From assembly GCA_039583875.1 (NCBI GenBank), contig CM077153.1, positions 117,362,568 to 117,426,567 of the forward strand: DNA of 64,000 nt. The letters run 5' to 3'. The position numbers and the translations under genes are program-made. Position 1 is the first letter of the stretch; every line of letters begins with the position of its first letter. Under the pieces are notes generated by a model. That model was not told the DNA's origin. It searched no databases and was given only the letters and a program-made list of their open reading frames with translations. The stretch comes from Platanthera guangdongensis (Eukaryota; Streptophyta; Magnoliopsida; Asparagales; Orchidaceae). Shown here piece by piece: positions 46,879 to 55,718 of this stretch.

Positions 46879-48116
46879 TGTTGGAACCCTATTACTGATT
46901 TGGGCTAGGACTACTATTAGGATGTTAGTTTGACCCAATATGTATAGTCTAGGGTCATAGGTTATTTCCAGGGTTGTTGCTCCTTCAGAAGAATTCCAGC
47001 AGAAATCAAGTTAGTCGAATGCAGAATTCAGGTCGACAAAAGCTGAGCACAGTTAAACGATCGCCGAGCTCAGCTCGACGAACTCAGAGTCTTAACTCTG
47101 AGTTTTGCTCGACAAACCTTAAGCTCTGATCGATGAACTCCGATCTCTTCTCAGAAACTCAGCTCAACGAAAGTTAGACTCAACTCGACGAACTCAAGAT
47201 TCAGGTCGACGAATAAGAAGACTCAGTTCGGCGAACTCCAGGCTCAGGTCGACGAAATGCTTGCTTAGTTCGACTAATTCTCTGCAGCATTTTAGGCAGT
47301 TTTGTTTACAGCAGGCGGAACAGTTTCAGGCTTAATTTCAGGCTATCATATTCTGAAGGCAGAATAATTTCAAATGATTAATTACAGACAGCTATAACTC
47401 TGATATTTAATGTCAAATTTTCTAACGAATATAGATGTTTAGAGGTAGCATTAAATATGGATTTATCACAGAGTTATTATGCTATTCTATTTCCAAGACA
47501 GTTTCCATTCTCGGGAAATCTCTCAAACAGTTTAGAATTGACTAATTCAAATGTTTGAATTCTTCTATATATTCTATATATATGTTTAGAAGATTGACGC
47601 CTCAAGGTTACTAACTCAGATATATAGACTAAGGATTACATACTTAGAGATACTGACTTAGAGACTTGCAGATCAACATATTTTCTAACAGATTTTCTGC
47701 TCCAGTCTCTAGTTCTGCGAAGTCTTCAATCTCTCAGACACAAGAAGGCCTATACCCTGAAGTTAAGTCTCACTCACCTAATTACAATCTCTACACAAAT
47801 CAGGGGGAGCTTTTAGCTTCATCATCCACTCAGTCTTCTTAGAGAAATTTGAAAGAGAAGACAACATCACTTTTAGTTTTATTTTTCTAACTGTGTACAG
47901 AGTTATAACTCCCTTCAAAAGTTGACCCTCTTGGTTCTTAAGTCACCTGATCGAAAGACATAGTTTGGTTTTTGGGCTCCTGGTCAAGATCTCAAAGGGT
48001 TGCTAGATCTCCCTTAGAAAATAGATCTTCTAGTGGCAGGGCACCTGATCAAAAACCTGTAGCGAATTCCTACCAGAGTGGTAGAAGAGTGGATGTACCC
48101 AGGTTTATTGGGGAAC
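46879..48116 (+). repeat. 3' LTR of X, interrupted by V
   Basis: Collinear with 20944 to about 22175 (1238 bp here). It ends at GGGGAAC, where V begins; the left LTR reads AGGGAACCACTATAAAC at that point. The last 190 bp or so of this LTR would lie to the right of V, outside the window. Confidence 0.92.
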
Positions 48117-48429
48117 TGAAAGATATAGTACCTAAACACCTAGAGGGGGGTGAATAGGTGACTTGAATCTTTTTATCTTTTTTTAGGCAGCAAACAGATA
48201 ATATCACATAATTATATATAATCTATTACAGCACACATTCACCAATCACAGCAATCCACAAACACACAGTAGATATAGAGATTTATAGTGGTTCCCCAAG
48301 CTTTGGGTACATCCACTTTCCCCCTTCGCCTATCTAGCAGTGTACTAGATTCGGCCAAACTTCTCCACTAACTCAGAACCCAAAACAGGCTCCTACACCT
48401 CAGGCCCAAGGCCCTACAACTCAGCTTTT

Positions 48430-48530
48430 CCACAAAGCCTACACTCAGCCACAAAGGCCTACACTCAGCCACAAAGGCCTACACTCAGTCACCAAGGCCT
48501 ACACCCAGCCACCAAGGCCTACACTCAGAG
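48430..48530 (-). repeat. 20-bp tandem repeat, five copies, in the V LTR
   Basis: The unit is CCACAAAGGCCTACACTCAG. The first copy is one base short, and the fourth and fifth have CACC for CACA and other small changes. It lies downstream of the TATA box, so it would be transcribed. Confidence 0.9.
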
Positions 48531-48964
48531 ATTTAACTCTCCTACCCTCAGCCTTTATAATTGCAGGCTTACAATCTCAGATCCCTAAGGATCCTACAAG
48601 TTATAATGAATACAAAAATGTATAAACTCAACAACTTAAATGAAAGAGAGATAAGTTGTGAGATTCTTGATGAGTTCTTGGAAGAACTCAGTTGAAATCA
48701 ATCTGACTTGGCTTTCTTCAAAGCTTCTTGAAAGTAGAACACAATAAGACTGATTCCTCTGCAGTTGATCCTTGATCTCTGCTTCTTAAGATTCAGCCCA
48801 ATCTGAATCCTTCTTCTCAGCTGGGTTCCAACAGCTGATTTCTTGGATGGAGCTCTCTCTCTCCAACTTCTTAGATCTTCACTTGATAGCTAGATCTTCT
48901 TTAAATCTGAACTTGGACTTGTGTTCAATCTCTTCAACAACCAGTTTCTGTAGACTGTATAAGC

Positions 48965-48975
48965 CTATTTATAGG
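48965..48975 (-). promoter_or_regulatory. TATA box of the V LTR
   Basis: CCTATAAATAG on the minus strand, about 130 bp downstream of the GTGTCGACAC array in the sense of the element. Confidence 0.75.
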
Positions 48976-49104
48976 CCTTCTTCATGGTAACTGGCTGGTA
49001 CGGCCCATAACTGAATTCTGACAACTCTGACAGGTGCTGTAGACTGGCTGGAATGGCAGCTGTCAAGTCATCCAGTCAGTTCTTGAAAATGCTGTAACTG
49101 TCTT

Positions 49105-49995
49105 TAAGTGTCGAGACTTTCTGTCTTTAAGTGTCGACACTTATAGACCAAGTGTCGACACATGTTGTCTAAGTATCGACACTAGTCTACAAGGTGTCGA
49201 CACAACTTCTTGTGTTGTAGATTTTGTATCTCGACACTGCTTCTTCTTCATGTGTCGACACTGAAATTGAGTGTCGACACAAGTACTTGTACTTTAGTAT
49301 CTTGCTGAATTCTTCTAAGTGTCGACACAACACTTTTGTGTCGACACATCTTCATGTGTTGAAACTATTAAGTGTCGACACTGCTTCTTGGTGTCGACAC
49401 ATGTCTTCAGTGTTGATACTTGTTGAGTGTCGACACATTGCTTTGGGTGTCGATACTTACATCTTCATTCGAGACTCTGGCTGAGTGTCGACACATTCCC
49501 TAAGTGTCGACACTTATACTTAGAATATTCTTGAACTTTGCTGTTTTTTGCTAAGTGTCGACACAACTCCTTGTGTCGACACTTTCTTCAAGTGTTGAGT
49601 CTTCAGCTAAGTGTCGACACATTGTTCTGGGTGTCGACACTTACTTCCAGTGTTGACTCTTCTGCTAAGTGTCGACACATTGTTCTGAGTGTCGACACTT
49701 GTACTTAGTCTCTGCTGACTTTTGCTGAGTGTCGACACAGCTCCAAGTGTCGACACTTTCTGATGTAGACACAGCTTCACTGGGTGTCGACACAACTGTT
49801 AAGTATCGACACAGCTTTACTGGCTTTTCTTCATTGAGTGTCGACACAGCTCCTTGTGTCGACACTTTCTGTCTGGTGTCGACTCAGCATCCCTAGTGTC
49901 GACACAATGACTCCAAGTGTTGACACTGCTTGTCTGGGTGTCGACACAAGTCTTCTTAAGTGTCGACACTTTCCCTCTGGGTGTCGACACATGGA
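49105..49995 (-). repeat. GTGTCGACAC palindrome array in the V U3
   Basis: The 10-bp perfect palindrome GTGTCGACAC occurs close to 30 times in about 0.89 kb, with about ten further one-mismatch copies. They are often paired about 20 bp apart, with the next pair 35-50 bp on. Flanks often extend to AAGTGTCGACACTT. Most variants are TpG at the CpG (GTGTTGAC), the decay expected from methylation. Spacers are unrelated except for short words such as TTCTT and GCT. Confidence 0.95.
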
Positions 49996-50135
49996 CTTAG
50001 AAACTTTTGCATCATTTCCTGCAAATACTTAACCTGCACATGTAACTCAAAATACATCAAATACATTTTCATGTATATCATTGAGTTGGGTGAGGCTTCT
50101 TCAAATCAGATACATTTAGACCAATGTACCCAACA

Positions 50136-50150
50136 ATCTCCCCCTATTTT
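50136..50150 (-). promoter_or_regulatory. Polypurine tract of V
   Basis: AAAATAGGGGGAGAT on the minus strand, directly before the TGTTGGG start of the LTR. From 50151 to 50424 lies an A/T-rich untranslated stretch without features. Confidence 0.88.
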
Positions 50151-50424
50151 GAGAAGTCATAACCCTTAGTCAATGATATACACCATTCATAATAAAATTA
50201 CAAAATGATGTAAAATAGGATTATATATAGTAGGGTAAACATAAATATGTATCAATCACACATGTATACATCATCATCACAGAACAATTTATGAAACAAA
50301 TTTATTACACAACAAATTTATCACACAAAACATTGTTCCAATACTTTGTCATATACAAAATTCTAAAGTTTACAGAATGTTTTATATCAAAAGAATACAT
50401 AGTAAACTTAAGAAATTTTCTAAG

Positions 50425-52450
50425 CTATTTCTGTTCAGCCTCCTTAATAACTATTCCTTTTCCAGCTTGAACTCTGGCTTGAACAGGAGCTCCAGCATCT
50501 TCTGTTTCAGCAGGCTTCTTACCTTTCAGCTCTTTCTTCTTGAGTTCCTCAGCCTTGATCTTTTGCCTTTCAAAATAATGATATGGCTTTGGAAAGTACT
50601 TGCTAGGCTCCTGAGCAGTAGGAGGTAGCTTTCCCATCTTGGCCTTTCTTCTATACTGGACTATTGCCTCCTGCCTGATCTCATGTTTTCTCCATTCAGC
50701 CTCAGAAAACTATTTGTTCCTGTCATGCACATTATCTTTGGCAGCTTTCCAGGCAGTTAAAATGATATTTCTTGAGGTAGGGCTCCACTGCTCAAAGTCT
50801 GGTCTGTGTTCAGCTTGTTCCCTAAACCTCTTCTTTGACAATCTGGTTTCTTCTTCAGCTTGCTCCTTCAAGATAGCTTCCTGTAAAGTTTCAGAGACAG
50901 GCTGAACAACTTTCTCTAGTATAACATTGTCCTTACCCCCAGGTGGGCTATACATGGACTGGATGTCAGCATGGATCATATCAAAATCTGGTGGAGGATA
51001 GATTACTTGAGCTACTTCTGGTTGCTCACCTCCAAGATAGGCAGGGTTAATTCCAGATTCAGCTACATTATCATCATCACAAAGAGGAGGATAACCCAGT
51101 GTAGCTCTGATGGAATTAGATATCCACTTGGCATGATCAGAGCTTGCCTTGACTAACACTATCTCCCCCTTTATGACTTCTCTTTCAATATGATCCCTTA
51201 AGTCATTTTTTTGAAATCTCACTTGAGCATTGCGATAATTAACTCCATCCTTGTAGAAAGGTCTTAACCTTTGGAGTTTTTCAGAGATGATCTTCTGAGA
51301 TTCTTGAATGGCAGTCTTAACAGCAGTGATTTCTTCCTGGAATACTTTGTCAAATTCAGCTTTAACAGTAGCAGTAGAGGTAGAAGGTCTAGCAGCTATG
51401 TTCTTCAGTTCTGTGACAATAGCATTATGAGATTCTGTCAAATTGTCATTCATTCTGAGTTGATTTTCAAGTACATATCCTTGCTTCAGGGCTATGTCAT
51501 CTACTTGAGTTTTAATCTTTTCTTGGTGTGTAGCTAAGTACACTACTGCATTCCCCCCCTTTGTGGAAGCAGTCTGTCATCTCCTTCTTGTTAAGATTCA
51601 TCTCAAATCTGATTGACTTTATGTCCTGGGCTAGATCAAATTGGAGAGACTTCTGCCCTTCATCAACATACTTTTCAATGGCCTGCCTTTGCTCATCCAA
51701 CTTGACTTGCATTGCAACCATTAAAGCACTATAATCCACAGTTGGAGCTGGCTGTGCTATAGGCTGTGGAGCAATAGATTGTAAGGCCTTCTTATAACTC
51801 TGACTCCTTCTCTTGAATACATAAATTTTCTGTTTCTTTGCCCTTGCAGCCTCCTCATCTTCAGATGCTGAGGAGCTAGCAATTTCTACCCTCTCCTTAG
51901 GGCTTGGGGGCCTCTCAGTCTGCACATCTGGTGCCTTCTCAGTTTCTTTTCTTGCAGGCTCTTCAAGAAATACAACTTGCTCCCCCTCAACTGGAGCATT
52001 CTCTACTTCAGCAGCAGCATTGTCCTTGTCAAAATCTGTTTGATCCAGATTTAAGAAAAGATCTTCCATGGTGTACTCTTGTGGTGAATGAGCTGGAGAA
52101 AATCTTGGCTCTTCAACCACTGGTTCAGTAACTACAACTTCAACAGATGTGTCTTTCATGACAGCATCTGGGACTTGGTAATCCATTTGAGTTTGCTGAT
52201 GAACATCAGTCAAATCAGTATCCTCTATAGGAAAATCTAAAGCATTTAGTTCAGTGATTACCTCTAGTATTGTGGTTGTAGCTTGCTCACTCTCTAGAGT
52301 AGTTGGCTCATCTACACCTAGAGGCTCGCCCTGGATTTGATCCTTGTGTATGGGGCTAGCTTGAGGTAGCTCCCCCTGGATTTCAGCATCTACTTGTTGT
52401 GCTGGAGACTTCACAGCAGTTCCTGTGCCTTCTTCATCAGGTGTGAAGAC
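50425..52450 (-). pseudogene. Additional ORF of V, acidic/proline-rich then coiled-coil
   Basis: On the minus strand the coding region enters at 52450, truncated by W; an apparent start at 52471 is W sequence. The first 300 residues are acidic and Pro/Thr/Val-rich (EEPRFSPAHSPQEYTMEDLF), with a basic cluster AKKQKIYVFKRR and then heptad-like Gln/Glu-rich helices. A run of seven G near 51550 is where the frame changes to 50710-51543 (KTQVDDIALKQGYVLENQLR, more helical sequence). A TAG at 50710-50712 precedes the last 95 residues, Lys/Glu-rich. Order (acidic, nuclear-signal-like, helical, Lys-rich tail) resembles the end of the X additional ORF. Function unknown. Confidence 0.65.
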
Positions 52451-52769
52451 TGTTGGGTATTGTATCCACAATCACCTGGATTTGAGGAAGCCACCTGTCA
52501 AGCTAAGATGAATTCACAATGTATTTGATGAAACTTCTTAAGTTGTGCTTGCAGTTCTTCCACGCTAAGTGCACACCAATGTCAGGGTGCAGTAGGTCAA
52601 TATACACGGGTCTGCACGACGTAATCCCTCGTTGAGCAGATCAGTGTGTTGGCTTGCGTGCACTCTATCTATTGGAGTGCACTTACTTTCAAGTACAGGG
52701 TCGTGCTTATGCAAGAGAAGACAAGGAGCAAGGATGGGTCAAGGAGCAGCTCTAGGGTGGAAAGACGAA

Positions 52770-53070
52770 AATTCGTCTAAGTATAATTCGACGAGAATCA
52801 CCAAGTGATTCTCGCCGAATCGTCGAGAATCATTAGTGATTCTCGCCGACTCTTTCTGGCTACCTCAAAACGGTGCCAAGTAAGATTCGGCGAGAATCAC
52901 TAGTGATTCTCGCCGAACCAGTCGTTAAGCAGATCTTGAATACAAGTTGTATTCGTTGAGAATCAACAAGGGAATCGTCGAGAATCACTAGTGATTCTCG
53001 ACGAATCGTCGAGAATCGTTAACTGATTCTCGCCGATTCGTCGAGAATCACCAATGATTCTCGACGAATT
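52770..53070 (+). repeat. Dyad array with perfect palindromes in the W U3
   Basis: Repeated GATTCTCGCCGAATCGTCGA and GAGAATCACTAGTGATTCTC words. 52886-52917 is a perfect 32-bp palindrome (arms TTCGGCGAGAATCACT). 52976-53003 is a perfect 28-bp palindrome (arms CGTCGAGAATCACT). The array ends about 120 bp upstream of the TATA box. Confidence 0.95.
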
Positions 53071-53189
53071 TTACTTGGCGTTTTCTCTGGATGCTGCTGG
53101 ACCGGATTCTGCCGCTGGACTAGTTTGAACCGGATTTCGGGTTTCTACTTGTGGGACCCACAACAGTCATATTGTATGGGTCTTCAATG

Positions 53190-53197
53190 TATAAATA
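53190..53197 (+). promoter_or_regulatory. TATA box of the W LTR
   Basis: TATAAATA followed by CATGGG; transcript start is predicted near 53220-53225. Confidence 0.75.
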
Positions 53198-54062
53198 CAT
53201 GGGTATTTTTGAACAGTGGAGCAGGCGAAGAAAACAAGAAATACGCGAGCACGAACAAACCCTAGATCGCCGGTTCCGCTCCGCCGCCGCTGCCACCGCT
53301 CGCGACAAGTGGTCACCGCTGTTGATCGCGTTTCATCCCGATCTCCGGCGATAGAAGCCTAGCTAAGCTTAGCGTCTCACGTGTCTATCCGGAGATCTCT
53401 TGTCTCTCGATTTGTAGATCGGGAAAGTCTTCCCCATCAGAATCGATCGAGACGATTGATCCTAGTGTGACCGTTGGTATACCTAGCTAGCTTCGCTACG
53501 AAGTTTGGATCTCTAAAGAAGTGCAGCCGCACATCGTCGTCGCCGCCGATCCCGAACCAAGCCGCCGTTTGTATTGCCGCCGCCGGTTCCGGGGAGATCC
53601 TCTCCAAGAGAGATCTAAGGTTATAGACTCTTCGTTGACTTCACGAACACGTCGTCGAACGAAGAGGAACACCGTAGTCTCCAAACGAAGTTTGTATCTC
53701 GTGTACATTCTATTTTACTTTTGTTGTAAAGGAACGATTGTTCCGTGTTGTAAGGGTTGGGTGCAACCCGTTTTGTGGGAGTGTTGACTCTCACGTGTGG
53801 AAGGGTTCCTTCCGATAGTGCAGGGATTGGATTTCAATCCCGTTGAAGAAGTGACCGAGTCGTCCCTTGTTAGGAGATAGGTCGAAGGGGGAGAGTGGAT
53901 GTACCCAAGTCAGGGAACCACTATAAATTGTCTGTGTTTTCTGTGTGATGTGCTGTTTGTTTTTATTGTGCAGGTACATTCGTAAATTCCGCAAAAGCGT
54001 TGCACGTCACCTATTCCCCCCCCCCCTAGGTGAACTTTGTTGACACTAGGTGAACTTTCAAG

Positions 54063-54075
54063 TGGTATCAAAGCG
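54063..54075 (+). promoter_or_regulatory. Primer-binding site of W
   Basis: TGGTATCAAAGCG lies two bases after the LTR end, initiator tRNA-Met type. Confidence 0.9.
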
Positions 54076-54133
54076 AGGTTACTCATCAAAAGGTTTACAC
54101 CTTGAGTAGTATCCTGCCACCAGTGTCAGAAGC

Positions 54134-55687
54134 ATGGAGCTGGATTATGAGATATCGCCACTCAGACTCCCCGCATGTACAAAGGAGTTTTATCCAGTCT
54201 GGAGGATGAGAGTATCGTATCACTTGGATGCCATCGATCCTCGTGCATCTTTCATCCTGGAAGAGGGTCCTTTTATTCCTATGAAGACCTCCGACTCTGG
54301 AATTCAAGTGCCCAAGTGCATTGCTGAGATGACGGAAATGGAGCTTTCATTCTTTAATTTGGATAAGAGGATTCGTCAAATTATCATGGATATCTGGTCT
54401 GGAGCTTCTCGCTCTAGATTGGAAAAATGTAAGACGGCTAAATCTCTGTGGATGATGATCTCAGAGCTGATGGGGGGGTCAGAGAAAGCTGGAATCTGCT
54501 GTCAATCAGAGGATGAAGCGTATGTTGGGGTCCTCACTTCTGAAGATGAAGGCAAGGATCTCTCGCACAGCATCAGAGCTCCAGCATCCGTGTCAGAGAC
54601 TGAAGAGGCCAGTGAGGAAAGCAGCTCTGATGAGGATGACACAATGGTCACTGGCTCAAGTGACAATATCTCTGAGGAGAAGGTAACCTCTTCATCCTGC
54701 CCCGTATCTCTTGAAATTTCTGAAGACAGGAACTGCGTTCCTCCAGAAGATTCTGATTCTCTGAAGAGAGCCCTTCAGTCAAGCAACCTACTTGCTGAGG
54801 AGCAAGCTCAAGAGATTGCTCGACTAAAGATCTTGTTGGTTCTCCAATTGGCGTCCAACAAGGTCAAGGACTCTAAGATCTCAGCTCTAGAGAGTATTCT
54901 AGAAAATGAGAAACGTATAGTGTCAAACTTTTCCAAAGTTGATGCTATAAAGAGAAAGCATGAAAACGGGTGGATCTCCCGGATTATCAATGCGTGGAGA
55001 AATGGGGAAACTGTGTTCCGACCCCCCACTCCAAGCAGGAAGACAACTCATCATGCCTTCAGGTATGACCACAGGAATAGTCGTGGTCACTGCAAGGGTA
55101 ATCTGTCCCCATGTGGAGACACCCAGAGTGCAAGGGCCGTCGTGGCCACTCATGAGAGAATACCAAAGGCTCATTCTGAGCCCTTTGTATTCACTGCCAC
55201 TGCCTCAACTCGGTGTGAATCTGCATGTCCTAGCTCACAGAACACTTCTCACTACCCGAGGACACAGGATAGGGAGGTTAGAAGTCATGGTGTAAGTTTT
55301 CATGGGGCCTCTGAAAGGGGGATGCCTGAAAGGAGGGCACCACCTTCCCGGCCTCATGACGCTCACAACATGCATTCCTTCCACCCTTCCACGTGTCACG
55401 ATGGAAGAGAAAATTTTGTGAGGAGATCATGCTCTATCCCGTTTAGACCTAGGACCGTGACTACCTCAGTCACTAGATCAGGTCGGAAACGGCGATACAA
55501 CATTCACCCATGTTGGTGCTGTGGCAAAGTGGGACACTTTGCCGTCGACTGTTGGCACAACCCCTCTGTTCCAACGGCAAGGGCTTACCCACATTCACGG
55601 GACAGAGGTAGTCTTCCTGACAAGTTTTCTGAAGGAAGGCAGTTGCGTGCTTATGCTAACAGGAACCTAGGACCCAATATGATTTGA
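54134..55687 (+). CDS. gag: Gag of W, internally deleted (517 aa)
   Basis: The ATG at 54134 lies about 70 bp after the primer site. Residues 1-115 are the sirevirus gag N-terminus (FYPVWRMRVSYHLDAIDPR, LEKCKTAKSLWMMISELM). Near residue 121 the protein jumps from that domain into the Ser/Glu-rich middle (SETEEASEESSSDEDD), so about 200 or more residues, including the first zinc knuckle present in U, are missing. A predicted coiled coil follows (SSNLLAEEQAQEIARLK), then a basic His/Arg/Ser-rich region and the second knuckle [14 protein letters not shown] near residue 457. The final TGA is where U has Trp (DWVPK), so the true end is a few codons further. Otherwise open and possibly expressed. 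Confidence 0.85.
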   Translation: MELDYEISPLRLPACTKEFYPVWRMRVSYHLDAIDPRASFILEEGPFIPMKTSDSGIQVPKCIAEMTEMELSFFNLDKRIRQIIMDIWSGASRSRLEKCKTAKSLWMMISELMGGSEKAGICCQSEDEAYVGVLTSEDEGKDLSHSIRAPASVSETEEASEESSSDEDDTMVTGSSDNISEEKVTSSSCPVSLEISEDRNCVPPEDSDSLKRALQSSNLLAEEQAQEIARLKILLVLQLASNKVKDSKISALESILENEKRIVSNFSKVDAIKRKHENGWISRIINAWRNGETVFRPPTPSRKTTHHAFRYDHRNSRGHCKGNLSPCGDTQSARAVVATHERIPKAHSEPFVFTATASTRCESACPSSQNTSHYPRTQDREVRSHGVSFHGASERGMPERRAPPSRPHDAHNMHSFHPSTCHDGRENFVRRSCSIPFRPRTVTTSVTRSGRKRRYNIHPCWCCGKVGHFAVDCWHNPSVPTARAYPHSRDRGSLPDKFSEGRQLRAYANRNLGPNMI

Positions 55688-55696
55688 GTTCCTAAG

Positions 55697-55718
55697 GTAA
55701 AGTAATTCCTTCTTGCAG
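55697..55718 (+). promoter_or_regulatory. 22-nt intron-like segment at the gag end of W
   Basis: The segment begins GTAAAG after CCTAAG and ends TTCTTGCAG. It contains the gag-frame TAA. U has a segment of exactly the same length and position (61202-61223, minus strand) with GC in place of GT. It is too short for a normal plant intron. It may be a splice acceptor, or a recoding window between gag and pol. Confidence 0.45.

Larger units (their letters stand above)
20944..48116 (+). mobile_element. Element X: sirevirus-like copia element without pol core, carrying an additional ORF
   Basis: Left LTR 20944-22368, primer site 22371, gag start 22463, polypurine tract 46865-46878, right LTR from 46879 to 48116, where V interrupts it. 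Without the Z insert (22635-41737) the internal region is about 5.4 kb. It holds gag with a zinc knuckle, a decayed protease, then about 2.8 kb of additional ORF. Integrase, reverse transcriptase and RNase H are absent. The LTRs differ by roughly 7% over the first 210 bp by eye. The AAATAGGGGGATATTGTTGG junction is typical of sireviruses. X would need proteins from a relative to move. Confidence 0.85.
48117..50135 (-). repeat. 3' LTR of V
   Basis: On the minus strand it starts TGTTGGGTACATTGG at 50135 and ends ATATCTTTCA at 48117, 2019 bp. U3 holds the GTGTCGACAC array (49105-49995), followed by the TATA box at 48965-48975 and a 20-bp tandem repeat near 48430-48530 in R/U5. Confidence 0.9.
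48117..52450 (-). mobile_element. Element V: sirevirus-like element inserted in the X 3' LTR, visible part
   Basis: V reads on the minus strand. Its 3' LTR is 48117-50135 and is preceded (in its sense) by the polypurine tract AAAATAGGGGGAGAT and by an additional ORF (50425-52450). W interrupts at 52451, so gag, any pol and the 5' LTR lie beyond the window. The target was GGAAC in the X LTR. Its LTR end (GTCACCTATTC ... CTAGGTG before CTTTCA) resembles that of W/U, so the families are related. Confidence 0.85.
52451..54060 (+). repeat. 5' LTR of W
   Basis: It starts TGTTGGGTATTGTATCC and ends TAGGTGAACTTTCA, 1610 bp. It is of the same family as U's LTR at 56811-58438 in reverse orientation. 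It contains the dyad array 52770-53070, TATA at 53190-53197 and a C run (about 54016-54026) near the right end, flanked by CACCTATT and TAGGTG. Confidence 0.93.

Noticed and set aside
3421..48116. Endogenous pararetrovirus or other viral copies
   Set aside because: Domain orders are those of copia and gypsy with LTRs, primer sites and target duplications; no movement protein or coat-protein pattern of caulimoviruses was seen.
49105..49995. CRISPR-like pattern of short repeats with different spacers
   Set aside because: The repeat is only 10 bp and palindromic, the spacing is irregular, and it lies in the U3 of a plant LTR with TATA box and polypurine tract. No cas genes are present.
54063..54075. 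A tRNA-Met gene fragment
   Set aside because: The short match is the primer-binding site next to an LTR, not a tRNA gene; no cloverleaf can be formed around it.
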